A stretch of DNA of 64,000 bases from Amia ocellicauda. Its lineage: Eukaryota > Chordata > Actinopteri > Amiiformes > Amiidae. Made by a program: the position numbers and the translations under genes. Below, in pieces: positions 10,754 to 22,330 of the stretch. The DNA lies in NCBI RefSeq assembly GCF_036373705.1, contig NC_089863.1, positions 7,353,357 through 7,417,356 of the forward strand. Direction: 5' to 3'. How positions within the stretch are numbered: the first letter of the stretch is position 1; the number at the start of each line of letters is the position of its first letter. The notes under the pieces are model-generated. The model did not search any database. It saw nothing but the letters and a program-made list of their open reading frames with translations, and had not been told where the DNA came from.

Positions 10754-11617
10754 GTAACTTGTTCATTGTGTTCATGTCCGCTGGTTAAAGAGACGCGATG
10801 CGCAGACGCGATGGGCTGGATCTTATTCTGTGACGCATCTGTGCGGCTTCTCATCAGGGCTGAAAATGCGCATCCGCACGATATGTCCGCTCGTATTAAG
10901 AGACATGCCATGCAGTATTTTGGGGTTTGGGGCGGGGGACGTGCACCGGCTCCAGGACCCGGACAGTTTTTGTTAGTTGTGCTCTGCAGCCGGAGCTGAG
11001 TTCATGGAGCTGCTCCACTCCTTTCCCCTTCATTAAACTCACCCAGATATTAAGTCCAGTTTTCTTAAATTATAAAAATATGTAACTTCATAGGTATAGT
11101 TGTGAGTTAGGGGTTATAAAATAAGATCAGTTCTCACTCCAGCTATTAGTACATAATACGTTATTTTTTATTAACTGTAATTATGTGACACCTTCACTTT
11201 CTCACTCTGTTCAAGAAGTGATTCTATAATCTCAGGGCATGTCTCTCATAAACCACTTGCAAAAGAAGTAAAGTCCATTTTCACTCTAAAGTTTTAAGTA
11301 TTTCCAAAATGTTGTATTCCAACCAAATTCTTAATTTGCCTAAATGAACCTAATTTTATAGCCATCTGTGATCTGAAATGTCCCAACTAGTTTGTCCAAA
11401 AGGCCAATTTTGAAATACGAAAATACCAGACCCCTGCTTGGGGGTGGGTTGTGAAATGCCAACCTAGGAGGGATGCTGGCAATTAGATGACGATGGAGGG
11501 GGGTGTTGAGGGCACATTGTACACAGATAACATTTTTAATGATATATTCAATAGATTACAGTACTTAAAATAACCAGAGATCTTCCAAAAATACTGGACA
11601 GAGGGTCAAAGTACATA
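10754..11617. other. Start of the 11.6-kb intron of zinc-finger gene 2
   Basis: The first 280 bases are still GC-rich. From about 11390 to 11610 a decayed repeat contains several AATACCAGAC/AATACTGGAC motifs. The same motifs resume at about 13076, after the Tc1 insertion. No exon was seen. Confidence 0.45.
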
Positions 11618-13073
11618 CACTACATGGCCAAAAGTATGTGGACACCTGCTCGTCAAACATCTCATTCCAAAATCATGGTCATTAATATGGAGTTGGTCTC
11701 CACTTTGATGCAATAACAGCCTCCACTCTTCTGGGTAGGCTTTCCACTAGATGTTGGAACATTGTTGAGGGGATTTCAGCCACAAGAGCATTAGTGAGGT
11801 TGGGCACTGATGTTGGACGATCAGGCCTGACTCACAGTTGGCTTTTCCATTCCTCCCAAAGGTGGGATGGGGTTGAGGTCAGGGCTCTGTGCAGGCCAGT
11901 CAAGTTCTTCCACACCAATCTCAACAAACTATTGCTGTATGGACCTAACTTTGTGCACGGGTTGTCATGTTGAAACAGGAAAGGGCCTTCCCCAAACTGT
12001 TTCCACAAATGCAAAATCACCTAGAATGTCATTGTAGGCTGTAGCATTAAGATTTCCCTTCAGTGGGACTAAGGGGCCTAGCCCTGAGACCGTTATTCCT
12101 CCTCCAGTCTTTACAGTTGGTCTATGCATTCGTGCAGGTAGCGTTCTCCTGGCATCTGCCAAACAAAGATTAGTCTGTCGGACTGCCAGATGGTGAAGCA
12201 TGATTCATCGCTCCAAAGATCGCATTTCCCCTGCTACCAGGTCAAATGGCGGCGGGCTTTACTCTACTTCAGCCGACGCCTGGCATTGCACATGGAGATC
12301 TTAGGCTTGTGCGGCTGCTCGGCCATGGAAACTAATTAATTTTCTTAAGCTCCCGACAAACAGTTCTTCTGCTGACGTTGCTTCCAAAGGCAGTTTGGCA
12401 CTCTGAAGTGATTGTTGCAAACAAGGAAAGACTATTTTTATGCGCTATGTACTGCAGCACTCAACAGTCCTGTTCTGTGAGCTTGTGTGGCCGACCACTG
12501 AGGTCAGGTCAGGTCAGGTCTCTCTCCTCATGTCTGTTTGTGTTTCTGATGCACATTTCTACCTGTATCCGGCACGTGTGGAAGAACCGTGAAGAACGCA
12601 AAGCGTCCTAATGACGAAAAATATTGCCGTAAAGAGTGGGATTTGCAACACCACGATATAAATGATAGAGCATAATATGAAACGAAAGACGTTTTTCTAT
12701 CGTCATATGATATATATCGTCATATCGCACAGCCCTACTTTGGCTGTATGTTTGTGGTCATTGTCCTGCTGGAAGATTAATCTTCTCCCAAGTCCCGGGT
12801 CTCTTGCAGCAGGTTTTCTTCCAGGATTTATCTGTACTTTACGCAAAGTGGATGCAGCAATGCTGCCACCACCATGCTTCACGGTAGGGATGGTGTTCTC
12901 AGGATGATGTGCGCTGTTAGGCTTGCACCAAATGTAGTGCTTAGCGTTGAGGACAGAAAGCCCTATTTTGGTCTCATCAGACCATAGAATCTTCCTCTAC
13001 TTGGTCTCAGAGTCTCCCACATGCCAAATACACTAATTAGAAGGGGTTTCCACATACTGTTGGCCATGTAGTG
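11618..13073 (-). mobile_element. Tc1-like element broken by other transposon pieces
   Basis: The ends CACTACATGGCCAAAAGTAT and the reverse complement of CACTACATGGCCAACAGTAT flank TA and define one Tc1 family. Minus-strand transposase fragments occur at 11832-12201, with motifs such as TGGGITVSGLGPLVP. From about 12503 to 13025 the interior has been replaced. First comes a hAT end (right edge CGTCATATCGCACAGCCCTA at about 12737). Then comes a piece of a different Tc1 transposase, minus strand, about 12738-13020, whose reverse complement encodes a decayed WSDETK-type active site. The transposase is dead. Confidence 0.8.
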
Positions 13074-13544
13074 TACAAATACCAGACAGTCCGCTAAAAT
13101 ACTGGCCTGCTGGCAACCCTAATTGCCACAGACATCTTTACAATTAAACAGATGTTTGTTATTAATATATTGGTTTTGTTAAACAGTTATTTACATAAAA
13201 GAAGTAAAAAAGGAAACGTTATAAATAATGATCGCATCCTAGTTTGCACTGTTTTTTGTGGTTTTTGTGGTTAAAAGCAGCCGGAGCTGGAGCAGCAGTG
13301 TGGAGCTGCACCGGAGCTGCTCCGGAGCAAGCAAGCCCAGAGCACTGCCAACCCTACTCTGTTGAACCCGTTCATTGCAGACAACATCTATAATGGATAT
13401 TGATCTAGTATTAGATCTGAGCCACTGCAGCAATATGAGCTTCATTTGCAATGTAACGTGATATTGGCTGCTTAACAGTCGTGCAGGGTGATCATTAAAA
13501 TATGTCATACTGACATGCCAGGCAGTCTATTAGTCTAATAATAG
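13074..13544. other. Intron sequence with decayed repeat
   Basis: It contains the AATACCAGAC repeat that flanks the Tc1 insertion and a CTGGAGC-rich stretch at about 13280-13330. No coding exon was identified. Confidence 0.4.
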
Positions 13545-13795
13545 TAGTTTATTCCCCTTTGTGGCTCAGCGCTCGTGTAAAATTTCACTTGTATAACGTT
13601 TTCCTCATACTTCTTGCTTTTACAATACTAGTACTCGTGTTGGTTATTTTGATTTTCCACTTCACAGCTTGTCTGCAGTTTACAAGGCTATCGTAACTAT
13701 TACAATCTTGGATGTAGGACTTATATTTTGTTTACTGTATATTTTCCTATATACTTGTGTAATCGGGCTATGTTTAGATATTAAATTGGTCTTTT
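13545..13795 (+). mobile_element. L2-type LINE 3' fragment
   Basis: It matches, in order, the 3' UTR of the L2 copy at 61970-62210 (blocks TTATTCCCCT, TGTGGCTCAGC, CTAGTACTCGTGTTG, GGATGTAGGACT). The reverse-transcriptase part is missing. Confidence 0.7.
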
Positions 13796-14051
13796 TATAT
13801 ATAAATAAAATCTAGTAGACAATAGATCAACATTTAGTTGTACACTTTCGGAGAGGTGTGTGTAATAAAATAGTCGTCTCTATGTTTGGAGAAATGTGGA
13901 ACTGCCCCTTAGTGAAACCAATTTTCCTGTTCAATTGTTTTGCACATTATTGGGATTCTGTGAATTCCGTCTCTTCTTCAAACTGTACATCATGCGCCCT
14001 ATTTGTTATGATATAACTGTAACAATATGAAGTTGAAATAGTAGTTTCAAA

Positions 14052-15480
14052 TAGGGATAGCTCGATACCACTTTTTATTTTCCGATACCGATACCTTGAC
14101 TATCTGCCGATACCGATCCAATATTTTTTTTTTTTTACTACTAAGCTGTTAATATGCCATATGTATGGATGCAATGTGAAACAAATTCTCTATTTCCCTA
14201 AAGGAAAAAATGCAAAGCCCACAACAACATGACTTATGCAATAATGCTGCTTCCTTTTATTTAGTGAAACTCTTTTAAATTAAAAAAATATATTTAAGCA
14301 GCATTTAAACATTCAAAATGAATACTGAAATATCACTGAAAACTGTGCAAAATTCAAATTGCAACATTTAGTTAACACAATATATATATAATTCTAGTGT
14401 CATACACTGGATTAAAAGATGACAATATAAATAACTCAAACCTCAATATATATATATCTAAAAATAAAAGCATTTCCGGTAAAAGATAACTCTTAGCATC
14501 CTTGTTGCAATGTTTTCCGGTCATAACAGCGTAATACAAAATGTATTGGACTATCTATGTAACTAATTTATACAATCTACTTAACTAAACGATTTACTTT
14601 TCCACATTTCCAAACACACTCAACATATAGACTACCGCTCTACGTTTGGTAACATACCTGTGCGCTCGAGCTGCAGTGAATACAATATAAATGGCAATAG
14701 CTGGCTGTGTGTATGCAGCTTAATAATATGAATGTGTTTGTTGCTCCTGTTCCCTTTTTTGTCAATGCTAGTTTTGCAGAAGGGTGTTTTCCACATCCTT
14801 AACCTGCAGGAACCTTGCTCTAATGTGACTGTTATGCCCTCTATGTGACTGAGGTTTCCTGAGGGCAAAAAATATATATACGTCGCTATTATTTGACATG
14901 ATTATTTTATTCGGGGGCGGTTGATGTGTGCCTCCAACTAAGTGCAGTCTCGTGGAGAACACGCATACGCAGTTTGCACTGCGCTGGAGCCACACGGCGG
15001 TACCTGGAATAAAATAATCATGTTCAATAATAGCGACAGTTCTGGTTGGTGAAATACACTTTTTATGACTACAAACCGATGGTTTTCCGGAAAAATAGGG
15101 TGATGGGTCCAGTCGAACGTGCATAAAATGTAATTTTTTAATGATTTTCGTGAATTTTCTGATTTCCCCTTTGACTCTCAGGAAAGCGTCACCGGGGTCC
15201 TAACTCTGGTGCTGTCACGGTATATTTCTCAATCTCTGATTTCTGGTTCATAGAATAAACTGGATATGAAAAACTCACTCCACAGAATGTTTCTACTTAT
15301 AGAATAACCTGGGAAAATATGGATTTTCAGTGGAGTTTCCCTTTTAAGGCGAAGGTTCAAGATAGATTTGTCGGTGGATCGTATCAGATTACAACATCTA
15401 TTATTTCCGATATCTGATCCAGTGTTTTTGGCCTGTATCGGACTGATACCGATACAGATTATCGGATCGGCACATCTCTA
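14052..15480. mobile_element. hAT-type transposon with 8-bp target duplication
   Basis: The left end TAGGGATAGCTCGATACC and right end ...CGATCCGATAATC (as read inward) form imperfect inverted repeats rich in CCGATA. Both sides carry GTTTCAAA (14044-14051 and 15481-15488). The interior holds a minus-strand exon relic at about 14660-14790, shared with 7930-8066, and a hairpin at 14881-15037. No full transposase remains. Confidence 0.8.
14882..15037. repeat. Inverted repeat (hairpin) inside the hAT element
   Basis: The arm at 14882-14912 (GTCGCTATTATTTGACATGA...) is the reverse complement of 15007-15037, with roughly one mismatch in 31 bases and about 95 bases between. The loop is GC-richer than the arms. 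Confidence 0.75.
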
Positions 15481-15785
15481 GTTTCAAACATACCTACTGT
15501 AAAAAAAAATTAAAATAAAAAACCAGGAACACGTCAGGTCAGGAATATGCACTTTAAAAAAGCTGATCACAATGCAGTTCGTTAGTGTATCTAGATTCAC
15601 ATAATATTTGACGGACATGACATTATAACAACTCAATTTAAAAAATGTTAGCAATGTTTATGATTAATTGTATTTTTGAGTTAAATATTTTTGTGGGTAA
15701 AACAACTTTCAACCTGCAAATGGCCTGATGAATGCAGGTTCACCACCAAAACAAACAGCGCATTGCATTTCTTTTTCTTCATATA

Positions 15786-15905
15786 CACTACACGTCAAAA
15801 GTTTTGGAACACCCACATTTCCCAATTTTTTTATTTTTGTATTTAAGCTGTTTAAGTCCAGTGAATAACCTGAAATGGCACAAACCCAGATAGCACAGCA
15901 GCATT
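15786..15905 (+). mobile_element. 5' end fragment of a Tc1-like element
   Basis: The left end CACTACACGTCAAAAGTTTT follows TA and is related to the ends of the element at 26791-27787. It runs into other repeat DNA before the L2 copy begins. Confidence 0.55.
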
Positions 15906-15926
15906 GGGCCAACGTCGGCTGTTGAT

Positions 15927-16832
15927 CCTGTGCTCTCCTACACCCAGCACATCACCACGCTGACACGCACCTACAGATTCTTCCTGAGCAAAATACGCCG
16001 GATCCGTCCCTTCCTCACCGACTACTCGACTCAGCTGCTCGTCCAGTCACTGGTCCTCTCCCGCCTGGACTACTGCAACTCCCTCCTGGCCGGCCTGCCT
16101 GCATCCACTACCCGCCGCTCCAGCTCATCCAGAACTCTGCGGCTCGTCTGGTATTCTCTCTGCCACGATTCGCACACGCCTCCACTGCTCCGCTCCCTCC
16201 ACTGGCTAAGTATTCAGTTCAGGACTTTGACCCTCACCTACCGCTGTCTTGACCACACTGCACCAAGCTACCTTCAGACAGTCGTCTCTCCATACGTTAG
16301 AAGACTAACTCTGCCTCCTCTCCACTCTCCTTCCTCCAGAGCCGCTCCTTCTTATCCCTGGCCCCTAAATGGTGGAACGACCTGCCCACCGAAGTCAAAA
16401 CAGCAGAGTCCTTGACCTCATTCTGGCGCTTACTGAAGACTCATCTTTTCCGACAGTACTACTTGTAATATTAGTCCTCTATCCCTGCTAGATAGCACTT
16501 CACAGTTTTATTATGCTTCTCGCGTTCTTGATTGTTTTCCTCCTTGCTCCCTTTCCTGTAGCCTTGTCTGTGACCCTACATCTTGACAGCACTTAGCTTT
16601 CACCATCTAGGATGTAGGACCTCACTTACTGTACTTGCCTGTGTAAATTGTAAATTGGAAGTTGTAAAATGCATTATATTTTGAATTGCTATGTTTTATG
16701 TAAATTTAATTTGTAATGATTGATGCCATTACCGAACTGTATTTTAGCACTTTGTTTTGCACTTATGTTGCACTTAAGTCTCCCTGGATAAGGGCGTCTG
16801 CCAAGAAATAACAACAATAATAATAATAATTA
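15927..16832 (+). mobile_element. L2-type LINE, 3' part with reverse-transcriptase C-terminus
   Basis: One frame (15930-16415) reads the end of an L2 reverse transcriptase: motifs FFLSKIRRIRPFL, SRLDYCNSLLAGLP and LHWLSIQFR. It is followed by the usual 3' UTR and the tail CTGGATAAGGGCGTCTGCC with an AAT-rich end. The frame shifts after about 100 residues, so the copy is inactive and 5'-truncated. Confidence 0.85.
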
Positions 16833-18230
16833 ACCACAACCCAGCACACTACGAATTACGAGCAGCTTGACTTGCCCCGACTCCTGCGTATGCAACACAA
16901 ACAGCCCTGTCTTCAGACCAGTATGTACAGGAAGAGCCAGGGGCTGAACCAGAGGGCCACTGGCCCCTAGTGAAATATGAGTGGCCCCCAGTCATTCAAA
17001 CATTTTTGTATAATTCATAGTCCGTTTCCTGTGTCGATGTTATCGATTGTTACAAGTTATGTTTTAACACAGTGTTTTTGTGTTTTTTTTTCTTGGTAAA
17101 GCAGTTTTGCACCTTTGGTCATACAACCAGTTGTTGAACAAATACATTTTTTATTTGACCTATTTTTATATATTTGCACTGTATACAATGTTACATAAGG
17201 GTCCAAAGATTGAATGTTACACTCATAACTTTTTGTTCAGACATTAATACATTGCATTTCTTTGCATTTCAATATTTTTTTGAGATCATAACACTTTGTT
17301 TACACCTCTAATCCCCCACCTTTCGGAGTGTCCTCTTTATTTAAAGCTCAGGTGAGATAACCAGAGCTAGCTAGGGTTACCATAACTAAGTATCAGTGGA
17401 GCAGTACATTTAGCTAATGGGTTAATAGGTATTCTTAATGTACAGGATTAAAGATGCATTCCAGTGATTTTGGGTGTACCCATTCCTTCCAATCAGCCAT
17501 TTTACAAAAACATCTGCCCAGGGGAGCATGCCCCCGGACCCCCCCCCCTAGCAGATGTTGGCCCCTCTGTAACAATTATGTCACCCTTGTGGCCCCCCAT
17601 TTCCAAAATCCTTTAAACGCCCCAGACTATGTACAAATACTTTACCACAAATGCTTTGTACTTTACCCCAATCAAATAATGGTAGAAGTCCGGGTATGTA
17701 ATTTCAATAAGTCTTTTATTTAACGTTACTGGAGAATCTTAATCTAATATTGTTTTCAAGTGGATCGGATAGTGTGTTTTTACCAATGATCAGTTAAGAT
17801 AGCGATCTTCTCTCTGACCTTTGTAAATGTGAGAAATGACTGCTAAACTGGTATATTTTCTCCTTGCAATGTTGTAGGATGGGAAAGGCATACACAATAT
17901 TGAATGTTTAATTAAATATGTTAATTTATTCTTTGCACATTAGTTTTTTTATTTATTGATTAGAATATCACTATTTGTCAAAATACACTATAAACTTTAA
18001 CACAGAAAGTGGTTACAGATTTGCCTTGAAATCTTAAATAGCAGTTTGGAAGAAGTCTGGAAAAAGTCTTGAATTTGTCTATGAGAAAAGGGCAAGAACC
18101 ATGTTTTGCGGATTTGCCTTTGCGGACCTTGATCATGCTGTTGTATATGGATGATACTTTGTTCCAAATAAATAAATCAAGTACAAAATAAATAAGTATA
18201 AATAAATAGATAAATATAAAGGGAAATGTA
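16833..18230. other. Intronic spacer with hAT-like remnants
   Basis: Segments near 16930-17000 (CAGGGGCTGAACCAGAGGGC) and 17510-17610 (GGCCCC-rich) look like the two halves of a decayed hAT-type element. The rest is AT-rich and no exon was seen. Confidence 0.35.
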
Positions 18231-19211
18231 CACTCACCTAAAGGATTATTAGGAACACCATACTAATACTGTGTTTGACCCCCCTTCGCCTTCAGAACTG
18301 CCTTAATTCTACGTGGCATTGATTCAACAAGGTGCTGAAAGTAGCCATCAGAGGATGGGTACATGGTGGTCATAAAGGGATGGACATGGTCAGAAACAAT
18401 GCTCAGGTAGGCCGTGGCATTTAAACGATGCCCAATTGGCACTAAGGGGCCTAAAGTGTGCCAAGAAAACATCCTCCACACCATTACACCACCACCAGCC
18501 TGCACAGTGGTAACAAGGCATGATGGATCCATGTTCTCATTCTGTTTACGCCAAATTCTGACTCTACCATCTGAATGTCTCAACAGAAATCGAGACTCAT
18601 CAGACCAGGCAACATTTTTCTAGTCTTCAACTGTCCAATTTTGGTGAGCTTGTGCAAATTGTAGCCTCTTTTTCCTATTTGTAGTGGAGATGAGTGGTAC
18701 CCGGTGGGGTCTTCTGCTGTTGTAGCCCATCCACCTCAAGGTTGTACGTGTTGTGGCTTCACAAATGTTTTGCTGCATACCTCGGTTGTAACGAGTGGTT
18801 ATTTCAGTCAAAGTTGCTCTTCTATCAGCTTGAATCAGTCGGCCCATTCTCCTCTGACCTCTAGCATCAACAAGGCATTTTCGCCCACAGGACTGCCGCA
18901 TACTGGATGTTTTTCCCTTTTCACACCATTCTTTGTAAACCCTAGAAATGGTTGTGCGTGAAAATCCCAGTAACTGAGCAGATTGTGAAATACTCAGACC
19001 GGCCCGTCTGGCACCAACAACCATGCCACGCTCAAAATTGCTTAAATCACCTTTCTTTCCCATTCAGACATTCAGTTTGGAGTTCAGGAGATTGTCTTGA
19101 CCAGGACCACACCCCTGAATGCATTGAAGCAACTGCCATGTGATTGGTTGGTTAGATAATTGCATTAATGAGAAATTGAACAGGTGTTCCTAATAATCCT
19201 TTAGGTGAGTG
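18231..19211 (-). mobile_element. DD36E Tc1-like transposon, copy C (internal deletion)
   Basis: Both ends and the TA target are intact. It is 981 bp long, against 1221 in the complete copies. About 240 bp of the C-terminal transposase region is lost, with the junction at GGTGCTGAAAG/TAGCC. Confidence 0.95.
18263..19063 (-). pseudogene. DD36E transposase of copy C, broken
   Basis: The N-terminal half (from 19063) matches the intact copy up to ...WTVED, where TGG has become TAG just before the first catalytic Asp. The remaining frame (18583-18263) lacks the block between [10 protein letters not shown] and HLVESMP, and so lacks the second Asp and the Glu. It cannot encode an active enzyme. Confidence 0.9.
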
Positions 19212-19213
19212 TA

Positions 19214-20110
19214 TATGTATTCATTTTGTAATTTATGTATTTCATATTATATTTGTCTTTATTTTAAAATGTTGTCACAAATTATTCTCCATAATTATGT
19301 AGCAGCCTTAATAAAGTCATTTGCTGTGTGGGCTACCATTGAAATGCATTGCACCCTGTGGTGTTTTGGGTATAAGAAGGAGAAACCACGATGGATGTCT
19401 TAGGACTATATTTATTGCAACTTATTAATACACACTAGCCGACATTACCGGAGCTTACTATACACCTACGCACAGGGTCTCTTCAGTCTACTTCCGCCTA
19501 CAGCATAGTGAACTAAACCATGGTCCTTACTAGCACTGCCTAGTGATTGCCATATAAAGTCCTCCTAAGATACTTTACACCCCCATTTTCTGTTTGTGTT
19601 TTGTCTGTGTCAGGACCTTTTCAACGTGTTGTTAAACTAGGACAGAAAACGGTCCTTCTTTGCACATTAAATGTTTGATGAATCGCTCCCCTTCCCCTGC
19701 TTGCATAGGCCATGATATCAGTGGCGGCCGGTGGGTTTATGAACTGGTGGGGCACGAAAAGACCGATGAACACGTGTGACAATGTATATTTGCACTCCAG
19801 TCGTTACAGTCCTGCAAAAACCTTTAAGAAGTTTGAAAGGTCACTATGCCATAGCGGTAGGTCAAGGATACAGTTCATTTTTTGAGTTACTGACATATTT
19901 GTGCAATAGTAATAATGAGAAAGCAGCATAAGTTAAACAATAAATGCAAATAAATTGTTATTTGCCAGTTTTTAATTTTTTTAAGAAATTCAAACTGTTA
20001 CGTTATCGTAAAAAAAAATCAATTGTAAATTGTGCTGAGGCACCTTGTGTATATGTATGTGTGTATGTGTGTGTATATATATAATATGAAAATAATACAT
20101 ATGGTAGATT
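19214..20110. other. Intronic spacer
   Basis: CAGTGGCGGCCGGTGGG at about 19720 is a hAT-like end with no partner found. A short GTATAT-rich stretch lies at 20050-20080. No coding exon was seen. Confidence 0.35.
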
Positions 20111-20112
20111 TA

Positions 20113-21134
20113 CAGTGCATCTGGAAAGTATTCACAGTGCTTCACTTTTTCCACATTTTGATATGTTACAGCCTTATTCCAAAATTGATTAAATTAATTA
20201 TTTTCCTCAAAGTTCTACAAACAATACCCCATAATGACAACGTGAAAGAAGTTTGTTTGAAATCTTTGCAAATTTATTAAAAATAAAAAACAAAAAAAGC
20301 ACATAAGTATTCACAGCCTTTGCCCTGACACTCAAAATTGAGCTCAGGTGCATCCTGTTTCCACTGATCATCCTTGAGATGTTTCTACAACTTGATTGGA
20401 GTCCACCTGTGGTAAATTCAGTTGATTGGACATGATTTGGAAAGGCACACACCTGTCTATATAAGGTCCCACAGTTAACAGTGCACGTCAGAGCACAAAC
20501 CAAGCCATGAAGTCCAAGGAATTGTCTGTACACCTCCGAGACAGGATTGTATCGAGGCACAGATCTGGGGAAGGGTACAGAAAAAATTCTGCAGCATTGA
20601 AGGTCCCAATGAGCACAGTGACCTCCATCATCTGTAAATGGAAGAAGTTTGGAACCACCAGGACTCTTCCTAGAGCTGCCCACCCAGCTAAACTGAGCGA
20701 TCAGGGGAGAAGAGCCTTAGGGAGGTGACCAAGAACCTGATGGTCACTCTGACAGAGCTCCAGTGTGTCTCTGTGGAGAGAGGAGAACCTTCCAGATGAA
20801 CAACCATCTCTGCAGCACTCCACCAATCTGGCCTGTATGGTAGAGTGGCCAGACGGAAGCCACTCCTCAGTAAAAGGCACATAACAGCCTGCCTGGAGTT
20901 AGCCAAAAGGCAATTGAAGGACTCTCAGTCCATGAGAAACAAATGTATGTACATGTGCTTCTTGTTTTTTATTTTTAATAAATTTGCAAAGATTTCAAAC
21001 AAACTTCTTTCACGTTGTCATTATGGGGTATTGTATTTTGAGGAAAATAATGAATTTAATTCATTTTGGAATAAGGCTGTAACATAACAAAATGTGGAAA
21101 ATTTAAGTGCTGTGAATACTTTCCGGATGCACTG
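20113..21134 (+). mobile_element. Tc1-like element, DD34E group, internally deleted
   Basis: The ends CAGTGCATCTGGAAAGTATT and its inverted counterpart lie next to TA. The inverted repeats are long (about 170-200 bp), with a second repeat block GTATTCACAGC further in. The plus strand from 20507 reads the paired-like N-terminal domain (start MKSKELSVHLRDRIV) for about 70 residues and then shifts. The catalytic core is deleted at about 20943. Confidence 0.9.
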
Positions 21135-21136
21135 TA

Positions 21137-21736
21137 CATTCTAAGTAATTAAGCTGCAATGCTATAAACAACAATTATCACAACTTCATGACACAAAAAT
21201 ACCAATACGAGTAAGCCATAGCATAGAATACAAATAAATGTCAAAAACAAATATCTCCACAATTGTAATACAGCATGCTCCTCAGATTTGTCTATAGCTA
21301 GTACTGCAGCAGTATAATAATTAATTGAAAATAACACTCACCGATAGCTGACTTTGTTTATTCATGTCCGTTGTAGCTGTCTGCGCAGCAGCGATTGCAC
21401 TTTGAGAGCACCCTGTACACTTGACACAAGCAATCAACAGCTCAATCTGGATTGTTTTGGATGTCCCTTTAAAATACTTTTATGTTTGCCTGGTCTCTCT
21501 CCTTGTAACCAAAAAAAACAAAAACACAATTTTCAAATAACTTTTTTTAAACCATTCCGTATTAAAAGCCGTTTTTTTATTTTTCCTTTGGGTGAACAAA
21601 AGATCTGTCGCTTGATTGGAGATCTAATCATTGGAGTTAAATATTTTCTTCAAATGACAACAAAGAAAAACCTATTTTCTAATAAGGAATCAACATCCTG
21701 ATCACATTTGTACAGTCCCCAAATAGCAGTAACTCA
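21137..21736. other. Intronic spacer
   Basis: AT-rich DNA. The open frame at 21354-21701 has no recognisable similarity. Confidence 0.35.
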
Positions 21737-21862
21737 GGTCGCGTTCTGGTAGTGCAGATTTCAGCAGCTGTGTGCAGATCTGCACTTCTCCACCAATGGG
21801 ATTAGGTGGAATTCTGCAGATCTGCTCAGAACTGCTGACATCTGTGCTACAAGAATGCGACC
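21737..21862. mobile_element. Foldback MITE of 126 bp
   Basis: The two arms of about 60 bases are reverse complements of each other (GGTCGCGTTCTGGTAGTGCA against GGTCGCATTCTTGTAGCACA), about 80 percent matching, with almost no loop. TCA lies on both outer sides and may be a 3-bp target duplication. A half copy lies at 7712-7792. Confidence 0.7.
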
Positions 21863-22330
21863 TCACTGACAAGTGGGAAATGAGAAGATCATGCGCAGTA
21901 AGGTGAGGGGCCGAAGTTGAAATGCCCCTTCTGAACTAATTACAACTCGTGAGCTTATTCAAAGTGGAAGCCATATCAGTTACCTCTTGCTTAAGAAAAC
22001 TCTAAACCACAGCAGTATCGGCATCATTTGCTTCCTGGACTGTTCACTTGAAAGCCACTGTAATTTTGGCAAGGCGGGATTCCCAGTTATCGGTGCCCGG
22101 TGACTTCTTTATGCGCTTTCCCTCCCCTCGACATGGCCACAGCATCACTGGGTTTTATTTTCTTAATTGAATATGTACTGTATCTGTTATGCATGATTTA
22201 TTAAGAGCTCTATTGGGGTTTTATTTATGTAATTTGCATGTGAATGTGTAAAATGTCAGTGACTTATTTTCTATGATTAACTGCTAGGATGCCCCATTCT
22301 GATCTGCTCTCCTGTCTTGTCCTCCCCCAG
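21863..22330. other. End of intron 1 of zinc-finger gene 2
   Basis: It ends in a pyrimidine-rich stretch and the acceptor CTCCCCCAG at 22322-22330. Nothing else was seen. Confidence 0.5.
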
